A stretch of DNA of 64,000 nt from Coenobita brevimanus (lineage: Eukaryota > Arthropoda > Malacostraca > Decapoda > Coenobitidae): NCBI GenBank assembly GCA_032717465.1, contig CM064653.1:37368603-37432602 (forward strand). The letters run 5' to 3'. Each line of letters starts with the position of its first letter. Positions within the stretch are counted from its first letter, which is position 1. Under the pieces are notes generated by a model. That model was given only the letters and a program-made list of their open reading frames with translations. It was not told where the DNA came from and searched no databases. The position numbers and the translations under genes were made by a program. This document shows, piece by piece, positions 43,511 to 54,119 of this stretch.

Positions 43511-43722
43511 TATAGGAATTTAGTCTGGTAGCTCCTTGGGTCTGGTAAAAGCAAATTCCGGTTTACTGAAGTCCGTTATATTGAGGTTTTACTGTACTTA
43601 TTAATATTTTAGAATAAATATCAATCGTTTTGAAACCCTTATAAAGAGTTGCCTATACCTAGGAAACTATGATGTCGATAAAATAATCACGTTTACAACT
43701 GAGGACTCCACTGCAGCTAGAC

Positions 43723-44060
43723 GTACTCCCCCCCCCCCCGACTCTGGGCATAGGCTTCACAGCCTGCTATCAAGGCCCAGTAGTCCTCCTACATAACATA
43801 CACCTCTTCATGTCACCACTTCAGCGCTAACACCCACTGTCCATGTTGAATACATGCTAAGGCTGTCTCATACATGACTAGTGTATTGGTATTAGCAGGG
43901 GTATTTTTATGACATGTCGGCGGGTCTTCTGGTAGATCAGGAAAGTCTGATTTAGTGAAATTCAAATCCTTAAACTGTTCCCTGGCCCAGTGCAGATTTG
44001 AACCGGGGTCCGGTAGAACTGCAGGCCACCTCTATACCGATTGAGCCACTGCCTCCCCCT
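43723..44060 (-). repeat. tRNA-derived SINE, minus strand
   Basis: On the minus strand it begins near 44,058 with GGGGAGGCAGTGGCTCAATC; TGGCTCAATCGG fits a pol III A box. GGTTCAAATCT about 45 nt further fits a B box, with flanking bases that can form a T-arm (ACCCC.. side). The body continues to a 3' end with GTAGGAGGACTACTGGGCC and CCCAGAGTCGG, then a G run. The 3' part reappears at 55,078-55,170. The body is about 335 bp. Inserted in element B. Confidence 0.75.
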
Positions 44061-44394
44061 GCCAGTCACCATCTGAAAACATCACAACAACAACTCCTGG
44101 ATAATGTGAAGTGATGTATACTTCTCATCAGCGTGTGTTTGTAAACAAAGTTGCTTCTCCTTATTCTCTACCGAGTCAGCGACAGTGATCACTTTCCACA
44201 GTCGCGAGACAGGGCTATGGCAACAGTATGAGATGCATGTCCTTTGCCAAGGATATGAGGAACGTGTGTGATAGCGTCCAAGTTTTGTTCCACTTAAATC
44301 TTCCTCGGCTGTTCCTGATACGAGGTACTGTGTGATACCCCCCTTAACTTACCTGGATTACTGTACTTACGGCCATATGCTTAACCCACGCCGT

Positions 44395-45069
44395 CCCAGC
44401 GACGTGAATTAACGCGGCAACATTGCAAGGTCCCTAATTTGCACAATTTTCAATTTTCGCAAGTGATTTTTGGCACGTATACATGGGACACCTTCCTCTA
44501 TTCCTCTACAAGATGCCAAGCAGGAACAATGCCTTACACCGCATAACCTCCCCCCCCCCTGCATGCCATTGTCTCGGAAATGCACCTGTTACCAGTGACC
44601 TGGCCAATAAAGACATTCAGGGCCAGAGTGATTCCCCAATCGATGACAATGTGGAGGACAATGTTTACATAGCATTAGAGGAAGAAATGATGATCAGGTA
44701 ATGTGGGGAAAAAAAGGTCATGAATGGTGATGAGTTAGTGAGTGAAACAATGCTTATAATGCCTATACTACTGTTTGAAAACCAATATACTCTTGAACTA
44801 CATATAAATTCGTACCAAGTAAATAAATACTGTTTATGAGTGGATAAAATAGTTACCCTCCCATAGAACTTGTTTTCTTTGGTGCCAGCCTGTTAGAAAA
44901 CCCAGTCAGGTAAGGAAGGACTTGTACCTAAATCGGGTATTTTAAACCTCAGGTGGGCGATTTCTCTATGAATTTTCGATGTTTCTCACCAAAAGCGGAT
45001 GTTTGAGCAAAAAAATAAAAAAAAAAAAAAAAAAAGGGGGGGGTTCCAAAAACGTCGGGATGGGGCGGG
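44395..45069 (+). mobile_element. Element E1: TTAA-flanked, piggyBac-like deletion element
   Basis: Ends CCCACGCCGTCCC and (reversed) CCCGCCCCATCCCGACG are flanked by TTAA (44,391-44,394 and 45,070-45,073). A sister element E2 of the same layout and orientation lies at 46,633-47,388. A short frame (44,513-44,701) with MPSRNNALHRIT and SDSPIDDNVEDNVYIALEEE ends at a possible donor (CAG|GTAATG), resembling the acidic N-terminal exon of a piggyBac-type transposase. Similarity with E2 extends slightly beyond TTAA (CCATATG), so the exact boundary is uncertain. Confidence 0.55.
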
Positions 45070-45404
45070 TTAAACACATATGGAGAGGCCCTACATTGAT
45101 CCCTACTTTACACACTAAGGAAAGCACAAGCAAGCCCTCAATTTTTACAAGGTATCCTAAGAGAACATTCAGGGAAAGGGGGTGGTTGGTAGCCCTGCGT
45201 GACCAGTTGGTACGTCAGAAGTGCTCCCGTGGGAGTCGCCGTGACTATTCTTTGTCCAGACGATGTCAATCAGCACCAAAACATAATAATTTCCAGTCAT
45301 TTTTTTATTTATCAGCACTTATTTGTACGTATACTTTATATACTATTATAGTAATAAACTTTTCAATCAATACTTATGTTGTAAATATGATAGTTAGCGC
45401 TGGA

Positions 45405-45760
45405 GACAGGTCAGGTTAGGTTAGGATAAATTTGGTTAGGTTGCCTTAAAACTGGTTAGGTTAGCTTAAAACAAGTTAGGATAACTAAGGCTGGGTTGAA
45501 TTACGAAAATTTGTTAGGTTTGGGTAAATGAGCACTGATAAAGGGCAATTTCGCTGAAAAATAACATTCTAAGATGGTGTTTGTCAGTCTTCGCGCACAG
45601 GTTAGGATAAGTTTGGTTAGGTTAGCATAACATTGGTTAGGTTAGTCTAAAATAAGTTAGGTAATGTTAGGAGAAATAAGATTGGGTTTTTCCGAAAGTT
45701 TAGGTTAGGTTTGTACAAGTAGGCCTGCAACGGTAATTTCAATCATATATGGCGCTCTAA
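45405..45760 (+). repeat. Interstitial TTAGG-like degenerate telomeric repeat
   Basis: AGGTTAGGTTAGG motifs are interspersed in GTTAGGTTAGCTTAAAAC-type units over two blocks (45,405-45,540 and 45,600-45,720). TTAGG is the ancestral arthropod telomere unit, but the degeneracy suggests an internal expanded repeat and not a chromosome end. Similar short tracts occur at 53,680-53,725 and 56,518-56,570. Confidence 0.6.
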
Positions 45761-46632
45761 GATGGCGTCCATCTGTCTTCATGCACCGCAAGATAGTGGC
45801 TGTCCATGATCAAACACCGCTTTTTAAAGCAAATTTTACCACATTTACAAGAAACGAAAAACACTGTAACTTGAAAACACAATTCGAGAGTACTGAAGAA
45901 TTCCATGAAGGGCTAAAGCAAGGAAAAAATGCAAAATAAGGTGGTTCTATGTCTCCTTAACGATTACCAAGAATTATGAATAGAATGCTGCTGATAAATA
46001 ACTAAAAATGGTATTATAAGAAAATGAAAAACAGTTTGCAGTGCCTGAGATTAAAATGCAAAGATGATCCAATGCTGGCATGACGCTTCATAGTTTGGCC
46101 TAGCGAAGAACAGTATCTTTCTCGTTATACATATTAACGTATATTATTACCTTTAGCATTGACTGAACGTTCTATACAGTATTCAGTTCAATCACATGGG
46201 TAACATATAAAAGTGGTTTACACATGTCAATTTTAGGATCTCGCCTGCTGTTAACTACTCTTAAAAAAAGAAAAATGACAGTGTGTATCACCGCCAGGGC
46301 AGACTTGGGCATGAGTTTGACCTACTACTTGGCAAGGTACAGCCCGCATGTTTTAATAACCAACGGTTCAGTTCCCGTGTATGTTTGCATTGCACTTTTA
46401 GCAAGTTAAAATATTTTTTTACATAAATTATTTACATTATTCTATGCCTTCTGGAGGTATAGAGTTACTTTCTTACGAATAATTAAATATCGGGTTTGCG
46501 AAAGCCAAGCATCCCTCTCCTTAAAAAATGTTGGAACAACCCCTACATATTGAGGGAAGTCTTTCCCTACTTAAACTTTTAGCATACCATTTTGATGTTG
46601 GGCCCTTAGGAAAGACCCTACATTAGCTTTAA

Positions 46633-47388
46633 CCCGCGGCTTCCCGTCAATGTTCTTTAACGTCCACACGTTTTGTCACTGCCAATCCCATCGACGTACA
46701 TAAACGGGAAAAAATTGCAAGGTCCCTAATTTACACAATTTTCAATTTTCGTGTCATTTTTGGTACGAATACACGTGACACCTTCCTCAACAAGATGCCA
46801 GGCAGGGACAATGCCTTACCCAGCATGACCTCCCCCCCCCCTGCATGCCATAGTCTCAGCAATTCACCTGTTATCAGTGACCTGGCCAGTATAGCCATGT
46901 CATGCCACGGTACGAAATTCAGGGCCAGAGTGATTCCCCAATCAATGACAATGTGGAGGACAAACTTTACATAGCATTAGAGGAAGAGACAGTCAGAAAT
47001 GATGATCAGTTAATGTCACCAAAAAAGGTGAGGTATTAGTGAGTGAAACAATGCTTATAATGCCTATATTACTGCTTGAAAACCAATATACTCTTGTACT
47101 ACATATAAATTCGTACTAAGTAAATAAATAAATACCGTTTATGAGTGGTGTCAAATAGTTATCCTCCCATAGAACTCGTTTTCTTTGGTGCCAGCCTGAT
47201 AGAAAACCCAGTAAGGTAAGGAGGCACTCCTACCTGTAATGAGTATTTTAAACCTCAGGTGAGCGATTTCTCTATGAATTTTCGATGTTTCTCACCAAAT
47301 GCGAAGGTTTGAGCCAAAAAAATTTTTTTCCTAAAATGGTCGGGATTGGGGGGAGTCAGTGATGGAAAAGTGGTCGGAATGGGGCGGG
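46633..47388 (+). mobile_element. Element E2: TTAA-flanked sister of E1
   Basis: Starts CCCGCGGCTTCCCGTC after TTAA (46,629-46,632) and ends GGAATGGGGCGGG before TTAA (47,389-47,392). Collinear with E1 through GCAAGGTCCCTAATTTACAC, CAACAAGATGCCAGGCAGGG and AGTGATTCCCCAATCAATGA. The coding remnant is frameshifted. The outer flanks of E1 and E2 (ACGGCCATATGC and GCATACGGCCGT) are themselves inverted, so E1 and E2 together could be the ends of one ~3-kb composite element. Confidence 0.55.
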
Positions 47389-47399
47389 TTAAGCATACG

Positions 47400-47480
47400 G
47401 CCGTTAGTACTTACCTGGATTACTGTACTGTACTTACCTGGATTACTGAACTGTACTTACCTGGATTACTGTGCAGTACT
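47400..47480. repeat. 22-bp repeat CTTACCTGGATTACTGTACT
   Basis: Three to four copies at 47,412-47,478; one more copy lies on the left side of E1 at 44,347-44,370. This suggests the E1-E2 block split a small pre-existing repeat. Confidence 0.6.
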
Positions 47481-47682
47481 TTACTACAGTACAACACCAC
47501 ACCTACCTGCTTTCTTTTGTTCTAAATATAAATTTTTCTTACTGGTTTTGTACGTCTGCACATGTTTATATGCTTAAAAATGTGCTAGCGTTAGTTCTAG
47601 GGGGTATCGATAGGTGTAAGCCCCAATCTAACAGAATTTCATTTTTTTTCGGCATGCTCAGGGCCCCCTAGGGCACCGTTAA

Positions 47683-49460
47683 CCCCTTAACCACGGGGCG
47701 TCACTTTCGTGACGCTTGGGAGCAAGGGATCATACCCTCACTTTTGTGATTCTGTGTTATTTTTAATTCGCCCGGGCTTTCAAGTGGTGGCTTGTATTAT
47801 CTATCAGTACTGCCAATGTCCAACACTAGTCAGCACTCCTAATCTCATCTGTACACCCATCCATTGTTGACAATTTAGCCTTTTCTCCCCGTTCTTGACT
47901 CCACTCCCTACCTCCCCTCCATTACCCTCTCCTCTCGCCTGTCCGGCCGTGCTACGCTAAGTAGATCTTCCCTGGAATTTTCCACTGATTTCATCCATTG
48001 AAATAAGCCCTATGCCCTATTCTTATACCAAATAATATATACAAAAAAGAAATAAGGTAAGTGATAGTGCCATACACCTGGAATTGGCTAATTATCACCT
48101 GACAACACCTCACGTGCACTCGTTCGCTAATTTTCGCTGTTTATTTCCCCTTGAAATATGCCGTATAATCTATTCTCATAATAAAAATATATATAAGAAA
48201 GGAAGGGAGAAGCCTAAGTGATATTTCCATTCACCTGGAACTACCTAATTTATAATGTATTGTCTAGGTTTCTTGCCAATCATTTCACAGTGTATGTATC
48301 TGCAGCTGTCATCACGCACGCTGACATTGGCAGCATTGCACTCCCCCTAGGCAGGCCACCTCACAGTATTCAGTTTACTGTCATCTTTCAAAGTGAAAGC
48401 ACATCGGATTCGTGCCTGTTCAATTCCGCCGTTTTTTAGCCCCATGCAACCCTGTGACCTCTACCCCCTAATAAACCTCATGTGGAAAGGGCTAAGTGAC
48501 TGCTGTGGAACGTGAACTGGCTAATTTGTCAATGAAAATGATAGACAGTGACTACGATCTTTCTGGTGAGTAAAACAGTGCAAGTGGAAATGTAAATAAT
48601 GTGTAAACAGCAAGTGAAAGCAATGAATGTAAATATAAGTGAACAGTGGAAAACAGTTTTATAAGTTACTGCAAGTGACATTGCATAACACAGTGTAAAT
48701 AAAATAGAAATGTAAATAAAATAGAGAATGTAAATAGAAATGTAAATGAGTAGTAATATAAGAATACGAGTATATATACTAGGTGTAATGAAAGGGAAAG
48801 TTTCACTCTAGCATGTATGAATACTATGAGTTATGAAAGTGAAAGTGAAAGTGACAGACTCACTCTCAACGCTAGCATACAGGACAAGAAAGTGAATGCT
48901 ACGTATTTTACTGAAAGAGAAACTGAATGTCTATAGTGACAATAAACTACTATTACTGAAGGAAACTTATGAATAAAGACTGTAGATATATATAAGTGTT
49001 ATATAGTAATAGAAATATAAAGTGTGTGTTTTTATGAATAATAAATGTCAGAACACCTGCGGCGAACAATCGCAAGTGGGAAGGTCATACGCACTCATAA
49101 TTTTCATTGCTTTCGTAGTGTTTTTTTTTTGGAGTATGGATTCCAAACTATCTGAGAATCATAGAATAGTGTTTCTAGTGATAATATCAGGCTATGGTAA
49201 TCATATTACGGGTTGTCGGGAAGTGTAAAGTGGAGACTTCGTTACCCAACTTCAGAGGTCTCCACAAGTCCTATGGTACTCGACGAAGGCTCAACAAACA
49301 TCCCAGGAGAAAGCTGAAGGTATGTGCAGTACGCATATGTAATTTTAATATTCTAGGACTAATAACTGATTTTTGGCAAATATTTTTAGAGAGTCTGTTG
49401 GAATGCGAATATGCCAGCGAGACACACAAGTCAAGCAAAAACAACCCCGTGGTTTAGGGG
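47683..49460 (+). mobile_element. Element F: piggyBac-like, inserted in element B's terminal repeat
   Basis: Ends CCCCTTAACCACGGGG and (reversed) CCCCTAAACCACGGGG, flanked by TTAA at 47,679-47,682 and 49,461-49,464: a classic piggyBac-type target. The right TTAA belongs to the TTTAA present 15-20 bp inside B's terminus. A tiny first exon (48,532-48,565, MKMIDSDYDLS, then G|GTGAGT) and a basic, Cys-containing tail (GTRRRLNKHPRRKLKVCAVR near 49,275) hint at the acidic start and Cys-rich end of a piggyBac transposase whose middle has been lost. 1,778 bp. Confidence 0.7.
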
Positions 49461-49735
49461 TTAAATCGAGGTTTTACTGTACAATGTTCACCACCACCCA
49501 TGGCTAAAACACACATTAAGCTAAGTCTAAAATCAATTTATAAATCAACCTAAACACACAATTTTAGTCCAAAATATCATCAAACTTGCTATAAAAAAAT
49601 TAAAAAAAAAGAAAAAGAAAAAAAAAAAGTTAAACCAGGGTTTAGCCATTGTTAGGCGGGGTATGGTGGTATTTCTACCCCCATTGCTAAACCGGGGTAT
49701 CGCATCTAGGGGTATCGTATATCGAGGTATACCTA

Positions 49736-50650
49736 TATAATGACAGTGACAGCAATACTGGAAATAGAACCTATCTAAATTTTTGCTGATGAAGTAAAAA
49801 TACGAAGGAGAATTACAAACAGACACTTGCACAGAGCTACAAGAAGAATTATATAAGCTTCGTGACTGGACCTATAGGTGGCAAACGGAATTCAATGTGG
49901 ACAAATGCCATGTAATTACGTTTTGTAAAAGTGGAAATAGACAAGACTAGGATTATAACCTAGGAAGCTCAATCCCACATGTATCAGAAAACAAGGACCT
50001 AGGGGTGAATATCAATAACAAACTAACTCTGGTTGACCACATCAATGAAATCGGTAGTTATGGAACATGTATACACTGCTTGCTAATAAGAGAATAGCAT
50101 TCACATATATAAATGAAGGGATGCTGAAAAAGATAATACCAGTACCATAACATCAATCATCAGGCCAACCCTGGAGTATGCATCAGTAGTCTGGAATCCG
50201 CATCTCAAAAAACATATCGATAAGATTGAAAAAGCACAAAGGGCAGCTACAAGATGGGTACCAAGCTTAAGGGATCTCAGCTACGAAGAAAGACTAGAAA
50301 AACTGGACCTACCAACATTACAGGATAAAAGGAAAAGAGGAGACAGGATTATGCTATATATATATGCATCATAGAGAAAAAGAAAATAGACAAATGAGTA
50401 TATAACCTATGGGGAAGCATCAGCATGAGGACACTGCAAAAAAACTGCAGAAAAAGAGCGGTGCTAAGACGTAAGGAAATTCAGTTTCCCATATAGGGCA
50501 ATTGATCTGTGGAATGCACGACCAGAAGAAATAGTGCACGCCAAAACTATTCATAAATTTAAGATTTGTAAGGTAAAAATGGTTTAATACACTGGACAAT
50601 AGAAGCTTGACTCATTCCTGTACTGATACAATTAGGTAAGAACACACACA
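49736..50650 (+). pseudogene. Non-LTR retrotransposon RT, 3' half (continuation of 37,650-38,120)
   Basis: Resumes with motif C as FADEVKIRRRITNRH (49,785-49,830; consensus FADD) and RWQTEFNVDKCHVITFCKSG, then TLEYASVVWNPHLKKHIDKI and EKAQRAATRWVPSLRDLSYE (50,170-50,290), KRKRGDRIMLYI, then FPYRAIDLWNARPEEIVHAK (50,480-50,545) and KTIHKFKICKVKM. This is the standard C-terminus of crustacean CR1/Jockey-like LINEs. Several stops and shifts. Proper order and orientation relative to the 5' half show that A interrupted a pre-existing LINE. Confidence 0.88.
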
Positions 50651-50745
50651 AAAGAGTGATAAAGGTCAAGGAGGAAGTAGGCAGCACTACACCATGTGAG
50701 TGGATGATGGCTGTCACCACCTACCTCCAATTACAAAATTAACCA
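50651..50745 (+). repeat. 3'-end module shared with the hairpin repeat
   Basis: GATAAAGGTCAAGGAGGAAG, GGCAGCACTACACCATGTGA, GTGGATGATGGCTGTCACCA. The same module ends the hairpin-bearing repeat at 10,238-10,290 and 60,064-60,135, linking that repeat to LINE 3' ends. Confidence 0.65.
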
Positions 50746-51895
50746 CAATATTTAACAATGGTATATACTCAAATTACGAAACGTACATCTCAAAACCATT
50801 ATTACTCGACTTACATATCTAACTACATAAATTTAAAATATTTGCCAAGGAATCTCAACAGACCTCTTTCAGCACAACCAAATACATATAATACCGGTAA
50901 TTAAAATACAGCAAATAGCAATATATTTAAACTACAGAACTTTACACTACCATACCCTAGTATTAATTATTGAAATAAGACATACATTCCAAAGCAGTTA
51001 ACGCATATTTGACATAATACCAAATATTTCAGTACTGAACTGGCCATAATACGACTGTACCATCACGAAAATAGAAAATTTTGCCTCACCCTCCTCCACA
51101 CTAGCATTACCTTCATACCAACCCACCTCTCTTCTCCGTTCCCTCTCATTCCTCCATTCTGCACACAACCCCCATACTTCCGAAATTCTCCACAGGCAGT
51201 GTAAGAAAAGCAGCTATCGCTTACCAGTGTGAATATTCTTGATTTTCTCCTCTCTGCCTTCGACTAACTCCCTTGTGTTGTGATAGACACGGCGTTATAA
51301 GTACGGGTCCTGTAATTAGTTTTAATTGATTTTTATCTCTCCAAGTTGTTGTGATTATTAAATTATTCGGTCAAACCGTACAAACACTGCAAGAAAATTT
51401 ATATACCTGCTTCAAAACGGATTAAAATAATTACGAAACTGTCTAAATATAGTACTGTTGCCAAGCTATAACACGAACCGTATTTGAGCTACCGTACACA
51501 AACATTTCACAAATCCCTGAAAATTCTTTGAAATCAAATAACATCATTTCAAAATAACATTCAAATTGCCCAAATATATCAGCTTTGCTGGATTAAATGC
51601 AGTGGTTAAATGTTAACTTTTCAAAAAACTGCTTTATATGCCGCCACATTAGAGAAAACTCTGCAAGTTATTTAAGGAATAACTACAATAATTCTATTAC
51701 CCTCGCTTTAAAATTAATGTCGGGACTAAATACTGCCTAATCTCCAGCCCCTACGCTCTTGACAACGTAGAAAAGGATTAGATGATGGATGGATACACTA
51801 AAATACCGTAGTTCTACAAGTATGCTACCTATTCCTTGTTAACAATTACGGCTGAAAGCATTTTACAAAACCCTCTATTATATTGTAGCTACTTT
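50746..51895. other. No gene seen
   Basis: AT-rich, no long frames and no recognised repeats apart from a fragment AGCCCCTACGCTCTTGACAA near 51,747. Confidence 0.55.
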
Positions 51896-51904
51896 ATTTT
51901 GGTG

Positions 51905-52135
51905 GAGTACATGTAGCAAAGTGGTTAATGCCATATTACTCCTTTTTTGAGTGCAAGGTCACGAGACTTGGGTACTGTAGACTAGCAGCCTTCAGGCAAA
52001 TGATCAGCGTACTCTCCATGCTGCCATTACATGATCAAAAAACCTGCAGTCACCTCTTGGAAATCAAACTTAAGCAAGGCCATCACTCCAACTGAGGCGT
52101 TTTGGCCTCTATGCTCTTCACATTAACCTGGTCCA
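51905..52135 (-). repeat. tRNA-related SINE (decayed), minus strand
   Basis: Reverse complement: GTTGGAGTGATGGCCTTGCT, TTAAGTTTGATTTCCAAGAG, GTGACTGCAGG. It aligns with the better copy at 53,270-53,345. A poly-T run (52,146-52,176) borders it. Confidence 0.5.
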
Positions 52136-52141
52136 GATTGT

Positions 52142-52179
<38 letters not shown>

Positions 52180-52224
52180 AATATACCTCAAGGATGCAGC
52201 TCCACATTCTCCACATTCTCTCCA

Positions 52225-52445
52225 AAGCTCCTCGTTGTGACTAAGATCATATTCTACTGTTAATTTAGTGTTGCAACTCTGCATTCAGGATGGAGATGGC
52301 AATAAGGGCATTCATAAAACTCTACTGTATATCCTTTCACACAGCACTTCATAGCATCAGATTCTAATGGTACAGTAGGCTAACCTTTTGTTACAACTCG
52401 GCATTAAGGCTGGAGAAGGCATTTTTTGGCCATTTTAAAGTGAAA
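52225..52445 (-). repeat. Tag-2 dispersed family, reversed
   Basis: CTCCTCGTTGTGACTAAGAT, GTTGCAACTCTGCATTCAGG, GGAGATGGCAAT; a second partial copy follows at 52,330-52,430 with GTTACAACTCGGCATTAAGG. Similar to 28-115 and 58,395-58,495. Confidence 0.55.
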
Positions 52446-53268
52446 TGAATATAGATCACAGCCAAACCCCCCCCCCAAAAAAAAAAAAAAAATGTTCACC
52501 GGGTACAATATAACAGAATCGATATAGGGGTCCGTAATAATAAAGTCAGTGTATAGGTCCAAGTTAAAATTGATAAACAGGTCCATAAAAACAAAATATA
52601 TGGGTAGATAAAATCATTATGCAGTACGGTATATCACATCTTTGAGGGAACATGAGAAACCATATTCAAGGTGGTATATGGGATGTGGCATCACCGCCTC
52701 CCTTAATTTAATTTACATATTACACTTTAACATATCATGTCCTTTATTTACACTTTCATTTCAACATACTGTAGTTTGCATCAGAAACATACAAGAGGAT
52801 ACTGGAGTATAATGTGACGAATAAAATGCTACAGACGAGGTGTTACAGGATTTGCAAACCCATTTTGAACACGATCCTATGGAAGTATATGGCTTACAGT
52901 CACTGATGATGGAAAGGGAAGCTTTATGCGGTGGCACAAGTATAAACCACATACCGGTACCGTAGTTCCATGGCCTGGCGATACTAACATTTCTTACCTA
53001 TCCCCTAAAAGGAGGATGGTGAACTATAGAAGGGCAACTTTTGTCTGCAGTCCACTGGGTTCATATCCAGAAGGGCCTAAGACCACAAAAAGTATCTGAC
53101 TGAACGACCCACCAAGATATGCATTCAAGAAAATAAACACAGGCAATCACATTTCACCCCTTTCAAGGTGTTGAGACGTGGGACTTAACTGCCATAATCC
53201 AGTACATTTAAGGGTTGATGATCAGCCTACATCTATATAAGGAATTACATCACAAAAAGTGAAAAACT
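52446..53268. other. No gene seen
   Basis: Holds a C/A homopolymer junction (52,467-52,492) and the dispersed module AAAAGGAGGATGGTGAACTA ... CTGCAGTCCACTGGGTTCAT (53,005-53,075). Confidence 0.5.
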
Positions 53269-53345
53269 GTCACCTCCTGGGGACCGAACCTATGCAAGGC
53301 CGTCGCTCCAAATGAGATATTCTAACCACTTACCGGTAACTATCA
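53268..53345 (-). repeat. tRNA-derived SINE head, minus strand
   Basis: On the minus strand: AAGTGGTTAGAATATCTCAT (A box-like), then GGAGCGACGGCCTTGCATAG, then GGTTCGGTCCC (B box-like) and a possible T-arm stem GGGG/CCCC. Shares the body with 51,905-52,135. Confidence 0.55.
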
Positions 53346-53921
53346 GACACCAAGAATGATTAGCAGGAAAATCACTATACGGTAGTTGTCTATTTTGCAC
53401 CCGATGGAACTGGGCCACTCCTACAACTTAAATACTTGGTGCTAATTATAGGTAGCAATACTTATGAAACTTCATTATCTTGTCAATGCTGCCCTGTGTC
53501 CTGGAAGGCATGACCTAGTTAAAAAGTTGCGAAAATGCGTAATTTTGACATCAACTGTAAAACCAACATTTTTTCTGTACAAGGAAGCCGTGGCAGGTAG
53601 TCACAAGCCATGTTGGGCTTTTAGGTTGATTCGGCTCCAAAGTCACAATCACTAATCGCGCGTCCCTTATAAGACCTAACCTAACTTAATCAAACCTAAC
53701 TTAATTTAACTTAACCTAACCCGAACTATTTGGGAACGAATGAGTTTGGGTTCGAATCGACCCACTGCTCTCCGTGGACTTCAAATCAATAAAATAAAAG
53801 GCACCACAGTGATATTATAATATGGAGAACCAACCTGAACACAGAAAATATCCAAGTGACTTCAACCTTAACACACAAATAACACCAGAAACCGCTTTAG
53901 ATCACAAAAACCAAATGGTGG

Positions 53922-53961
<40 letters not shown>

Positions 53962-54115
53962 TGGCCAAACTAAATAACACAAAAACTGTAATAAGCTACT
54001 GATTGGAAAGACTTTCTGGAAACGTGTAGCACTACCTGCAATATTAAACTGCCAACCTAACTTAATATAAAAAGCTGTAATAAGTTACTGAATGGGAAGA
54101 CTCTGCAAAGTGTAG
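53346..54115. other. No gene seen; (CA)n and TTAGG-like tract
   Basis: CTAACCTAACTTAATCAAAC-type repeats at 53,675-53,725 and a (CA)n microsatellite at about 53,927-53,959. A short segment AATAAGCTACTGATTGGAAG at 53,991 is repeated at 54,073. The frame 53,464-53,655 has no recognised motif. Confidence 0.55.
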
Positions 54116-54119
54116 CACT

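Larger units (their letters stand above)
38906..43594. mobile_element. Element C: Tigger-type MITE nested in B
   Basis: Terminal repeats CAGTAAGACCTCACAATAAC (left) and CAGTAAAACCTCAATATAAC (right, reversed), flanked by TA at 38,904-38,905 and 43,595-43,596. Own sequence is about 430 bp: 38,906-39,130, 40,336-40,454 and 43,511-43,594. The related blocks CCGGACTTTTTCCGAT occur on both sides of D. C contains D and G at separate sites. Confidence 0.85.
38445..49479. mobile_element. Element B: Tigger-type element nested in A
   Basis: Left terminus CAGTAAAATCTCAATTTAAA (38,445), right terminus the inverted AATCGAGGTTTTACTG (to 49,479), with TA on both sides. Its right terminal repeat is itself split at TTAA by element F. 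B's own sequence includes 38,445-38,905 and parts of 43,597-47,678. It hosts C, a SINE, E1, E2 and F. No transposase coding region of B was recognised. Confidence 0.8.
38121..49735. mobile_element. Element A: Tigger-type MITE carrying the whole nest
   Basis: Left end CAGGTATACCCCAGTTTAAC; right end reads ...TATCGAGGTATACCT, inverted. TA dinucleotides flank both ends (38,119-38,120 and 49,736-49,737), as in Tc1/mariner-superfamily insertions. A's own sequence is only 38,121-38,444 plus 49,480-49,735 (about 580 bp), including GTTAGGCCGGGTATCGTATC-like blocks on both sides. It has no transposase. It is inserted into the RT gene of the LINE. Confidence 0.85.

Noticed and set aside
44000..44060. 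Functional tRNA gene
   Set aside because: A and B boxes are present but the molecule lacks a complete acceptor stem and cloverleaf and continues into a SINE body.
45405..45760. Chromosome-end telomere
   Set aside because: TTAGG units are degenerate and interspersed with other sequence, and the region is nested inside element B.
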